DNA of 5,786 nucleotides from Flavobacterium sp. GTDB taxonomy: Bacteria > Bacteroidota > Bacteroidia > Flavobacteriales > Flavobacteriaceae. Shown here piece after piece: positions 1 through 5,786 of this stretch. The notes below the pieces were generated by a model. It saw nothing but the letters and a program-made list of their open reading frames with translations. It did not search any database and was not told where the DNA came from. Position 1 is the first letter of the stretch. The number at the start of each line of letters is the position of its first letter. The stretch is from NCBI GenBank assembly GCA_030152225.1, contig JASLHL010000338.1, forward strand, positions 1-5,786, in the 5' to 3' direction. The translations under genes were made by a program, and so were the position numbers.

Positions 1-456
1 ACGATATAGGTCTTCCACTGTAATTGGATTGGTTTTCGCCTGTGCATCTGCATAAGTTGGGTAATACGCATGTACTAAAGTTTCTGGTTCAGCATGAGCA
101 GCAAGTGCTTCCTCCACAATTCTTTTAACCTCAAAATCAGCGTAACCCACATTTTCAACATCACATAGCTCTAACTTCTCTGGTAGGCGAAGTTCAATCT
201 CATCGTAGAATTTAATATACACTTTATCCTCTGGGTTTTCCTCGCACAAATCTTTCTCTACGCGAACGCGGTACGTTCCCGTTTCGGTAACAGTCAATCG
301 GTTGGTATTAAACACTGCTGGATCCATCATCTCACCATTTTTAAACCAAGTATATTCCATCTCTTCAGTAGATCCTGCCGCTGAAATATTTGCTTTAATC
401 TCAAATGAATTGGTACCTGGACATAAATATTGATCTGGTCCTAAATCAACCTCACA
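1..456 (-). other. PKD/Ig-like domain and start of a type B-protein module (residues about 1284-1435)
   Basis: Residues 1284-1366 (to about 208) show CEVDLGPDQYLCPGTNSFEI, then YTWFKNGEMM, LTVTETGTYRVRVEKDLC. The series LGPDQ.LC.G......TW..NG......L.V...GTY.V.V is a PKD/Ig-like repeat typical of flavobacterial surface proteins. Residues 1375-1435 begin another module, PEKLELCDVENVGYADFEV with VHAYYPTYADAQAKTNPI. I recognise the L..CD....G.A.F......V.YY.T..DAQ...NPI series from repeats preceding the gliding-motility-type (type B) sorting domain. The window ends inside this module. The expected C-terminal sorting domain is therefore predicted, not seen. Confidence 0.65.
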
Positions 457-3400
457 TAAGAATTTACAATCTGTCGTTCCTGCACCCACTTCTTCTACAT
501 TTCGTTGTGCTAGTTTAATAAAGCCTTCACCACCATTATAATTGGTAATTAAAACGGCATAAATCTGACCGCGTACCGCATTATTAATGGTTAATGATTC
601 AACTGGATCACTATCATAACTACAATCCACAATATTACCCGCAGGATAAGCCGATTGATCTGTCGTGTTATTTGGACAGTCTACTCCTGGAGGACACGGT
701 CCTAATACCGATTCAGCACAAGCTTGATCTAAAGTATCAAAAGGTCCGAAAGCTACGAAATCAACATCCAATCCCGTTCCTACTTCATCGCCATTGGCAT
801 CAAATGCGGTATTTTGAATGATGTCAAAAACAAGATCTCCATCTTGATCTATCTTCAAGAAATACCATACCGGGTAAGGAGCAGATGATAAACAAGCAAT
901 CTGGAGTCCTTGTCCTAACGGATACTGTTCAGAAGTATTCTCTCTGTTGTTATTTGGAAAGATAATTCCTTCTGGTCCAGCACAAAACGGCTCTGCATCT
1001 AAAATACTCGTGCTACTCGTTTTTACATTGATCTTTTTCCACATACTCACGTTATCTGGTCCACAAATATTACGCACATAGAAATAGTAGGTCGTATTCA
1101 CCGTTAATCCGGTAGCAGAATAATTAGGCTCTTCCACAATTTCGATTGAATCTGGGTCTGGCTCTGCCCCATCTATTGTTGAAAAGGCAATTTCCCAACG
1201 GGTCATTCCCTCTTGAGAATCCCATCCGTAATTGATGCGATCCGAACCAACACAAGCAGACAATCCGGTAACTGCAGGGCAAGTTTCGACTTTTAATTTC
1301 ACATTGTCTACGGCGGCGGCGGGATCATCACCCGAACCACCATCATTTCTCCATTGAAAAACCAGACGAAGAGTTTGTCCTGCAAATGAAGTTAAATCTA
1401 CTGATTCTAAAACCGTCGTAAAATCTTCTTGTAAATTGTATCCTTCTCCAACCTCTATACGTCCTGTATCTTCGAGAATTCGTTCACCAGCTAGTGGTAA
1501 ATACGTCGTAGGAACAAGCCAAACACTTAAATAATCGAATTTTGTTGTTGTTCCTTCACCAACAGCTCTCCAATCAAAGCTTAAGCTTCCTTCAATTGTA
1601 CCTGCAGGTATAGCGATATCGCGATACGCATGAGCTACGGTAGTTGTACTATTATTATAACTATTGGTTACCCCGTTGTCTTTTGTAACGTATAGTGATT
1701 GTGTTCCTCCATTATTCACGGCTGTTCCAACCACCCATTTATTGTCTGAGTTGCTAACAAGACTCCAATTGTTATCTCCCTCAAAGTCATCTTCATAAGT
1801 TAGCTCACCTGGAATTTGTCCTGTCATAATTAACACAGACTTCCAGAAGCTTTTATCTGTATCACTACACACCGTTCTTACCCATGCATAGTAAGCAGTA
1901 TTCGATTCTAACCCATCAATAGTATAAGGATTATCTGTTGTAGTTACTGAACCTGTCACAGTATCTCCAGGTTCAGTATTGGTCGTTGAATAATAGATTT
2001 CATAATTATCTTGTCCTTGAACGGCTGGCCAAGAAATCACAGCGGATGATTCTGTCACACGATCTACCTGTACATTGGCAGGCGCAGAACAAGTAATAGC
2101 AGAAACCTCTAAGTTATCAATAGCTGCTGGGGGATTGTTTCCTCCGCCACCATCCTGTTTCCATTCAAATACCAAACGCATGGTTTCACCTGCATAAGTT
2201 GTTACATTTTGTATCAACTGTTCTCTAATGAAATTGGGATTTGCATTAAATTCTGTTCTTCCCAGTTGGATTCTGTCTTCCGAAGCTGTTATTTGCGTAC
2301 CAGGGCTCGGTGTAAAAGTAGCTGGTACGACCCAAACTCTAAAATAATCCCAAATTCCACCTTCTCCAATACATCTCCAATCAAAATTCACTGCTACCTC
2401 CACTGTTTCAGCTGGAATGGTAATATCGCGGTAAGCATGCGCTGTTGTTAAGGCGTCAAAATTATAGGTATTAGTTGCCCCATTGTCTTGGCTAATATAA
2501 AGAGAACTTGTACCACCATTGTGTACAGCGGTACCTACAACCCACTTATTCACTGAATTACTAGCTGCATTCCAAGCGTAAGTTCCTTCAAAATCTTCGA
2601 TATAAGGAAGTGTTGCAGGAATTTGTCTAGTTTCGAAAGACACCTGTTTCCAAGCACTTTTCTCTGTCTCATCACACACTGTTCTTACCCAAACCGTATA
2701 AGAAGTACTCGCTGTTAGTCCCTCAATCGTGTATGGATTTTCTGATGTTACAGTCCCTGTTGCTGTATCTTCTGGATATTGATTTGTTGTTGCGTGATAT
2801 ACTTCATAGGTGTCTTGTCCTTCAACAGCTGTCCAAGATATCGCTGCACTTGATACCGTTATGGCATCTACTTCTACGTCTTGTACAGCACTACAAGTAA
2901 GCTCTACAACTTCAACATTATCAATTGCTGCTGGAGGTTGAGTTCCACCGCTAACATCCTGGCGCCATTCAAATACCAAGCGCATGTTTTGTCCACTAAA
3001 AGCAGCTACATTTTGTTCAAAACTCGCTCGAACAAAATCAGGGTTTAGGTTAAAATCGCTTCCTAACTGAAAACGATCTGTAGCTTCAGTAATTTGTTCA
3101 TCGATTATTGGATTAAAAGAAGTTGGAACTAGCCAAATTCTAAAATAATCATATTTCGTTGTTTCGCCTTCACCTACACAACGCCAATCAAAACTAACCA
3201 TTATATCCCCTACATCTTCTGGTATAGCAAGGTCGCGATAGGCATGAGTCACCATTCTACCATTTACATTATATGAATTATTCACACCTTCATCTTCACT
3301 AATATACAGTGATTTTGTTCCTCCATTATGGATGGCAGTTCCAATAAACCACTTATTATTGGAGCCTGTACCTAGGGTCCAATTTGCGTTTCCTTCGAAA

Positions 3401-4305
3401 TTATCTGTAAAAGGAAGTGTAGCAGCTATTTGTTCTGTTGTAAAAGCCATTTCATTTGAGAACATCGAAACGTCTTCTGCTCCACAGGTTGCGCGAACAT
3501 ATAGTTTATAGGCTGTACTAGCTGTTAATCCATCAATAACTAAAGGCATTGTGCTAATGTCCGTAATGGTTCCTGCTAGTGCTAATCCAGTTGCTCCTGA
3601 TCCTGCTTCTCCTTGCGTTCTCACTTCATAAGCAATCCCTGCTGTGGTTTCGCTTTCTGATATGGTAAAGCTTACACTTGTAGCTGTACTACTATCTAGG
3701 GTAGCACGTATCGGGAGACAGGTCATCTCCGCTCCAAACGTAATTTTCAAATTTGGTCTGGTTGTCAATGCAGTTAAAGCACTTGTTGGTAGTGATCGAT
3801 CACTTTCAACTGTAAAATGCATATTGGTTGCGGTTGACGCTTTTATTTCCAATCCATCAAAACCATCACTATTACCCCCACCTTCAAAATTGGTTTCTAC
3901 TAGAACCAATAAGTTTTTTGTTCCATCCGTATAAGAAAAAGAACGGTTAAAATTAAGGGTATTATAGCCCACGGTAGTTGGTGTAAATAGGTCATCAAAA
4001 ACTAAAGTTGCTCCTTCGGTAAAAGTTTCCCAAAGTCCCCCAACAAGTGTTGTTGACTCGACTTCCTTCAGATAAATTTTAACAGGTCTTGCACCTTTAA
4101 TCACACCGATATCCCAAGCTAGTTTATTGATAAAACCAGTTTGATCGATCTCTTCTGAGGTATAGAGTGCGGCTGATCGCGAGTAGCCATAATGACTACT
4201 CAGCGGTTGCCTATCTGCCTCTGTACCAATGCCAATTTCAACCTCTTGTCCATAAGTAATACAAATACTTAGTAAGAAGAAGAATAGCACTGTCATTCTT
4301 TTCAT
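1..4305 (-). CDS. Giant secreted multidomain adhesin-like protein, probable T9SS cargo (C-terminus outside window)
   Basis: One uninterrupted reading frame of 1435 codons runs from the ATG at 4305-4303 to the left edge, where it is still open. Domain order by residue: signal peptide 1-19 (KR, then a hydrophobic stretch, likely cleavage at TYG|QE); N-terminal surface domain about 21-190; Fn3 about 195-290; three [cleaved-adhesin/MAM-like jelly roll + Fn3] units at 292-560, 561-829 and 830-1097; an FCAGPEG domain about 1105-1270; a PKD/Ig-like domain about 1284-1366; and the start of another module. An in-frame TAA at 4318-4320 limits the start to this ATG or Met4. The signal peptide and modules fit an exported surface protein. 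In Bacteroidota such proteins usually leave by type IX secretion using a C-terminal sorting domain, which cannot be seen here. No catalytic domain is visible, so adhesion or matrix binding is the likeliest role, but this is inferred. Ligand unknown. Confidence 0.9.
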   Translation of the reverse strand, partial: MKRMTVLFFFLLSICITYGQEVEIGIGTEADRQPLSSHYGYSRSAALYTSEEIDQTGFINKLAWDIGVIKGARPVKIYLKEVESTTLVGGLWETFTEGATLVFDDLFTPTTVGYNTLNFNRSFSYTDGTKNLLVLVETNFEGGGNSDGFDGLEIKASTATNMHFTVESDRSLPTSALTALTTRPNLKITFGAEMTCLPIRATLDSSTATSVSFTISESETTAGIAYEVRTQGEAGSGATGLALAGTITDISTMPLVIDGLTASTAYKLYVRATCGAEDVSMFSNEMAFTTEQIAATLPFTDNFEGNANWTLGTGSNNKWFIGTAIHNGGTKSLYISEDEGVNNSYNVNGRMVTHAYRDLAIPEDVGDIMVSFDWRCVGEGETTKYDYFRIWLVPTSFNPIIDEQITEATDRFQLGSDFNLNPDFVRASFEQNVAAFSGQNMRLVFEWRQDVSGGTQPPAAIDNVEVVELTCSAVQDVEVDAITVSSAAISWTAVEGQDTYEVYHATTNQYPEDTATGTVTSENPYTIEGLTASTSYTVWVRTVCDETEKSAWKQVSFETRQIPATLPYIEDFEGTYAWNAASNSVNKWVVGTAVHNGGTSSLYISQDNGATNTYNFDALTTAHAYRDITIPAETVEVAVNFDWRCIGEGGIWDYFRVWVVPATFTPSPGTQITASEDRIQLGRTEFNANPNFIREQLIQNVTTYAGETMRLVFEWKQDGGGGNNPPAAIDNLEVSAITCSAPANVQVDRVTESSAVISWPAVQGQDNYEIYYSTTNTEPGDTVTGSVTTTDNPYTIDGLESNTAYYAWVRTVCSDTDKSFWKSVLIMTGQIPGELTYEDDFEGDNNWSLVSNSDNKWVVGTAVNNGGTQSLYVTKDNGVTNSYNNSTTTVAHAYRDIAIPAGTIEGSLSFDWRAVGEGTTTKFDYLSVWLVPTTYLPLAGERILEDTGRIEVGEGYNLQEDFTTVLESVDLTSFAGQTLRLVFQWRNDGGSGDDPAAAVDNVKLKVETCPAVTGLSACVGSDRINYGWDSQEGMTRWEIAFSTIDGAEPDPDSIEIVEEPNYSATGLTVNTTYYFYVRNICGPDNVSMWKKINVKTSSTSILDAEPFCAGPEGIIFPNNNRENTSEQYPLGQGLQIACLSSAPYPVWYFLKIDQDGDLVFDIIQNTAFDANGDEVGTGLDVDFVAFGPFDTLDQACAESVLGPCPPGVDCPNNTTDQSAYPAGNIVDCSYDSDPVESLTINNAVRGQIYAVLITNYNGGEGFIKLAQRNVEEVGAGTTDCKFLCEVDLGPDQYLCPGTNSFEIKANISAAGSTEEMEYTWFKNGEMMDPAVFNTNRLTVTETGTYRVRVEKDLCEENPEDKVYIKFYDEIELRLPEKLELCDVENVGYADFEVKRIVEEALAAHAEPETLVHAYYPTYADAQAKTNPITVEDLYR
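496..993 (-). other. FCAGPEG cysteine-rich beta domain of the giant protein (residues about 1105-1270)
   Basis: This domain opens with PFCAGPEGIIFPNN and continues with YPVWYFLKIDQDGDLVFDI, LDVDFVAFGPFDTLDQAC, NIVDCSYDSD, GQIYAVLITNYNGGEGFIKL. I recognise the series FC...F.N...C....P.P.W(Y/F)(Y/F)LKI...G.L.F.I...DVDF..(W/F)GPF......C...IVDCSYS...Y..LITN(Y/F)...GFI.L from Flavobacteriia surface proteins, often close to the N-terminus of T9SS type B-sorted proteins. Cysteines at 1108, 1138, 1196, 1204, 1210 and 1228 could form several disulfides. Two aspartate-rich stretches, DQDGD and DANGDE, are discussed among the findings. Ligand and function unknown. Confidence 0.65.
1015..1818 (-). repeat. 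Tandem protein-repeat unit 3: jelly roll + Fn3 (residues 830-1097)
   Basis: The third copy is the most divergent. The jelly roll retains YEDDFEG, NKWVVGTAVNNGGTQSLYVT, AHAYRDIAIP, SFDWRAVGEG, DYLSVWLVP, LRLVFQWRNDGG and PAAAVDNVKL. The cysteine of FDWRC is replaced by alanine (A914). Its Fn3 part (about 1009-1097) has a different sequence, INYGWDSQEGMTRWEIAFST and YYFYVRNIC, with the boundary cysteines C1009 and C1081 kept and an additional C1018. This Fn3 ends the repeat array, and its different character suggests it was not made by the same duplication as Fn3 copies 2 and 3. Confidence 0.8.
1819..2625 (-). repeat. Tandem protein-repeat unit 2: jelly roll + Fn3 (residues 561-829)
   Basis: The second copy keeps the same landmarks at an exact 269-residue offset: LPYIEDFEG, NKWVVGTAVHNGGTSSLYIS, TAHAYRDITIP, FDWRCIGEGG, DYFRVWVVP, MRLVFEWKQDGG and PPAAIDNLEV, then Fn3 with SAVISWPAVQGQDNYEIYYS and AWVRTVC. 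The jelly-roll cysteine (C645) and both Fn3 cysteines (C739, C813) are retained. The DNA of the copies is clearly diverged, so the duplication appears old or has been under diversifying pressure. No stop codon or frame break interrupts it. Confidence 0.85.
2626..3432 (-). repeat. Tandem protein-repeat unit 1: jelly roll + Fn3 (residues 292-560)
   Basis: This is the first of three consecutive 269-residue (807 bp) units. The jelly-roll part (about 296-470) carries LPFTDNFEG, NKWFIGTAIHNGGTKSLYIS, THAYRDLAIP, SFDWRCVGEG, DYFRIWLVP, MRLVFEWRQD and PPAAIDNVEV. This is the pattern of the cleaved-adhesin / choice-of-anchor J family, related to MAM domains, which occurs in gingipain haemagglutinin regions and many Bacteroidota surface proteins. 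The Fn3 part (about 471-559) includes AAISWTAVEGQDTYEVYHAT and YTVWVRTVC. Cysteines C471 and C544 flank the Fn3 core; C376 in FDWRC lies in the jelly roll without an obvious partner inside the unit. Confidence 0.85.
3436..3720 (-). other. Fibronectin type III-like domain 1 (residues about 196-290)
   Basis: The segment starts at MTCLPIRATL and ends near ATCGAEDVSMFSNEMAFTT. It shows the usual Fn3 closing pattern, IDGLTASTAYKLYVRATC, where the L..tt.Y.vyVra strand is diagnostic. One cysteine lies at the entry (C196) and one in the penultimate strand (C274), the same pair seen in the three later Fn3 copies. It differs from those copies in lacking the preceding jelly-roll domain, and it lacks the tryptophan in the ISW position (VSFTIS instead). 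Confidence 0.8.
3736..4245 (-). other. N-terminal surface domain of the giant protein (residues about 21-190)
   Basis: This domain begins just after the signal peptide with EVEIGIGTEADRQPLSSHYG, followed by YSRSAALYTSEEI, then PVKIYLKE, LLVLVETNFEGG and RPNLKITF. I recognise the series IGTG...YGYxRS...LYT..EI...KIYLK...LLVLVE.N...RPN..I.F from many secreted Bacteroidota proteins, including peptidases and adhesins, where it forms a beta-sandwich-like accessory module. No enzymatic motif is seen. Its function in the family is not settled to my knowledge; it is likely a binding or spacer domain. Boundaries are approximate. Confidence 0.7.
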
Positions 4306-4333
4306 ACGTATTAAGTTTTAAGTTAGTTAGGAT

Positions 4334-4368
4334 CAAATATAAAATTTTTTTATCCAAAGATTAACAAA
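4334..4368 (-). promoter_or_regulatory. Candidate Bacteroidota-type promoter of the giant adhesin gene
   Basis: On the minus strand, TATATTTG at 4341-4334 matches the Bacteroidota -7 consensus TAnnTTTG exactly. A TTTG at 4368-4365 lies 23 bp upstream, at the long end of the accepted spacing for the -33 element; a second TTTG at 4358-4355 is too close (13 bp). Transcription would begin near 4327, leaving a leader of about 20 nt. The leader shows no purine-rich Shine-Dalgarno match, only A/T-rich sequence before the ATG, which is usual in this phylum. The -7 match is convincing in position and sequence; the -33 part is less certain. Confidence 0.6.
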
Positions 4369-4373
4369 ACAAA

Positions 4374-4588
4374 GGCTTTGACCTTTACTCAACCTGCATA
4401 GAACAAGAACTTTGATTAGTATTCATCTAGCACTATAAAAAAAAAGTGCCGTTATTCATTATTTATTAAGTTAAATAAACCTCATTAATAAAAATTAAAC
4501 CAAAATAATTTACAATCTGTTTTTTTTCACAAATTCCTTTGATTCTGAAAATTTATTGTTAAATCTTCAATTCTAACTCCTTAAAACA
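4374..4588. other. AT-rich intergenic stretch with no recognised gene
   Basis: This part of the 350-bp gap between the two genes is very AT-rich with several A- and T-runs, and I find no convincing open frame, tRNA-like structure or long repeat in it on either strand. The only symmetric element is a 5-bp inverted repeat, GCACT/AGTGC, at 4430-4434 and 4445-4449 with an A-rich loop, which is too weak to call. The stretch may hold upstream regulatory sites for the adhesin promoter, but no specific site can be identified. Confidence 0.6.
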
Positions 4589-4623
4589 AAAAATCCTCAC
4601 CCCATAACAGGGCAAGGACTTTT
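4589..4623 (-). terminator. Rho-independent terminator after the OmpA-family gene
   Basis: On the minus strand a hairpin pairs 4623-4610 with 4602-4589. The core is AGTCCTTGCCC with GGGTGAGGATT, including three G-T wobbles and extended by flanking A-T pairs, around a 7-nt loop, TGTTATG (4609-4603). The 3' arm runs straight into TTTTTTGTTTT. It begins about 32 nt after the TAA of the OmpA gene. Position, stem and T-tract all fit an intrinsic terminator that ends the upstream transcription unit and insulates the adhesin gene. In the plus direction only four T residues follow, so it is mainly a minus-strand terminator. Confidence 0.85.
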
Positions 4624-4655
4624 CAAACTATACTAAACTTAATACTCAAACGAAT

Positions 4656-5786
4656 TTATTTAATAATGACGAATTCGCTTCGTCTGTTGATTGCGTGATC
4701 TTCTTCTGAACAGTTTGATTTGCAATCTATTTTTGGTTGACTCGCTCCGTATCCTTGAGATTCTAAGCGGTAGGCTTCTACGCCTTTCGACAATACGTAC
4801 TGAACCGTTGTCTTAGCTCTATTCTCTGATAGCTTCTGGTTGTAAGTAGCACTTCCGCGGTTATCTGTGTGAGCACCTACTTTGATACGCATCTGTGGGT
4901 TGCGCTTCATCACCTTCACCAGCTTATCCAACTCAAACGCCCCTTGTTGGGTGATATTCGAACGGTTAAATTCAAAGTAAATATCACCTAAGATGATCTC
5001 GTCTTTCGTTACAATCACCTCGATTGGGCGAAGACCAACATTCACGAGCTGACGACCTCCTTTGCGGTTCAACGGAACTTCAATCGACTTGCCTTCAAAA
5101 TCCTCTTTGTCTACCTGTAGGTGGTAAAACTTATCACAGTCGACCACGTATTCCACAATACCTCGGCGATCCGTAAACTTAGTCTCAATCAAGTTCTTGC
5201 GATCATCGAAGATGTCTACGCGTGCTCCTTCTAAAACCTTACCGGTATCTTTATGCGTTACTGTGACATACATCTCTGTATTACAAACTGGTTTCGCCTT
5301 GTAGATATCATCGCGGCCAATGCGGTTGGTCGAGAAAAAACCAATGTCTTTTCCAGGGTAGAAAGAAAATGCGAAGTCATCTTTCGCCGTATTGATTGGG
5401 GCTCCTAAGTTCTTCGGCTCTGCCTGTGGAATCGCTAAGTCAACCACATAGACATCCAAACCACCAAATCCTTTGCGGGAATCCGAAGCAAAGTACAACT
5501 TCCCATCTTCAGAGATAAACGGAAACGATTCTCGGCCTTCAGTATTAATCTGACTTCCCATATTCACTGGTGTTCCGTAGTTACCTTCCGAATCAATATC
5601 CACCTTCCAGATATCCGTGCTTCCCATCGTGCCTGGCATATCAGAAGAGAAGTACAACGTACGACCGTCCTTGCTCACACTTGGGTTACTAACCGAGTAA
5701 TCACTGCCATTGAAGGGTACCGGTTCAAAATCCGTCCACTTGTCTTTCTTTCTAGTGGCGCGGAAAACACTTACCTTTCCTAACTT
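4656..5786 (-). CDS. PD40 propeller / CarboxypepD_reg-like / OmpA-family peptidoglycan-binding protein (PorE-like, N-terminus outside window)
   Basis: The visible 376 residues stay open to the right edge, so the start lies outside. Residues 1-167 carry PD40/WD40-like propeller repeats, with blades at NPSVSKDGRTLYFSSD, FPFISEDGKLYFASD and FSFYPGKDIGFFSTN, each ending in a DIW, DVY or DIY strand. Residues 168-254 form a carboxypeptidase-regulatory-like beta sandwich (VTHKDTGKVLEGARVDIFD). Residues about 265-376 are an OmpA C-terminal domain with YFEFNRSNI, GAHTDNRGS and LSENRAKTTVQYV; D308 and R323 match the residues that bind diaminopimelate in peptidoglycan. The tail has the CKSNC loop and NRRSEFVI ending. 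This order matches PorE of the type IX secretion system, which also has an N-terminal TPR, and its many paralogs beside PorP/SprF genes. Which of these it is cannot be decided here. A GTG at 5678 is internal to a propeller blade and is not the start. The gene is visibly richer in GC than the adhesin gene. Confidence 0.9.
   Translation of the reverse strand, partial: KLGKVSVFRATRKKDKWTDFEPVPFNGSDYSVSNPSVSKDGRTLYFSSDMPGTMGSTDIWKVDIDSEGNYGTPVNMGSQINTEGRESFPFISEDGKLYFASDSRKGFGGLDVYVVDLAIPQAEPKNLGAPINTAKDDFAFSFYPGKDIGFFSTNRIGRDDIYKAKPVCNTEMYVTVTHKDTGKVLEGARVDIFDDRKNLIETKFTDRRGIVEYVVDCDKFYHLQVDKEDFEGKSIEVPLNRKGGRQLVNVGLRPIEVIVTKDEIILGDIYFEFNRSNITQQGAFELDKLVKVMKRNPQMRIKVGAHTDNRGSATYNQKLSENRAKTTVQYVLSKGVEAYRLESQGYGASQPKIDCKSNCSEEDHAINRRSEFVIIK

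Noticed and set aside
594..821. Plus-strand open frame of 75 codons
   Set aside because: It lies wholly antisense to the strongly supported adhesin frame, has a low-complexity H/Y/Q-rich product without any domain, and no promoter or start context.
1309..1317. Run of GGC/GCC triplets, possible unstable microsatellite
   Set aside because: Only three GCC alanine codons at the conserved PAAA(V/I)DN motif; too short for slippage and explained by the protein sequence.
2209..2451. Plus-strand open frame of 80 codons
   Set aside because: It is antisense to repeat unit 2 and the jelly-roll part of unit 3's neighbour region, with a Cys/Ser-rich product resembling no family; a shadow of the repeat-coding strand.
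3644..3934. Plus-strand open frame of 96 codons with a hydrophobic start
   Set aside because: Its product looks mildly membrane-like, but it is fully antisense to the N-terminal and first Fn3 domains of the adhesin, and no promoter or ribosome-binding signal precedes it.
4430..4449. Inverted repeat GCACT/AGTGC with an A-rich loop, possible terminator or operator
   Set aside because: Only five base pairs with a ten-base loop and no T-tract in the right position; it is easily explained by chance in AT-rich DNA.
4656..5678. GTG at 5678 as the start of the OmpA-family gene
   Set aside because: The frame continues upstream to the window edge and encodes the first part of the same propeller blade (NPSVSKDG), so this GTG is an internal valine codon.
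1..5786. CRISPR array, tRNA/rRNA gene, insertion sequence or phage-like module
   Set aside because: No short regularly spaced repeats, cloverleaf-like segment, transposase motif or terminal inverted repeats were found; nearly the whole window is accounted for by two minus-strand genes.

Overview
The window looks like a piece of a Bacteroidota genome, most likely from a Flavobacteriaceae-like organism. The evidence is a very large secreted surface protein built from Fn3 and cleaved-adhesin/MAM-like modules, an OmpA-family lipoprotein or periplasmic protein with PD40 propeller and carboxypeptidase-regulatory-like domains (the architecture of the type IX secretion component PorE and its paralogs), a promoter of the Bacteroidota type (TAnnTTTG), and no Shine-Dalgarno sequence before the visible start codon. 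I cannot name the genus from sequence alone.

All coding sequence is on the minus strand, so transcription runs from right to left. From the right edge to 4656 lies the 3' part (376 residues, N-terminus outside the window) of the PD40/OmpA protein. It is followed by a convincing rho-independent terminator at 4589-4623. A 350-bp AT-rich intergenic region (4306-4655) separates it from the second gene and carries a candidate promoter about 30 bp before the next start codon. From 4305 to the left edge lies the first 1435 residues of a giant secreted protein: signal peptide, an N-terminal cell-surface domain, Fn3, three tandem copies of a 269-residue [jelly-roll + Fn3] unit, then a domain starting FCAGPEG, a PKD/Ig-like domain, and the beginning of a module common in T9SS type B-sorted proteins. 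Its C-terminus is outside the window.

Taken together, the window joins the tail of one cell-envelope transcription unit to the head of another. The OmpA protein would anchor an outer-membrane assembly to peptidoglycan; the giant protein is probably exported by the type IX system and displayed on the surface as an adhesin. That functional link is inferred from family knowledge. The terminator and separate promoter argue that the two genes are transcribed independently. I see no RNA gene, CRISPR array, insertion sequence, or clearly new system. The most noteworthy items are the regular 807-bp repeat architecture and the cysteine pattern of the large protein.
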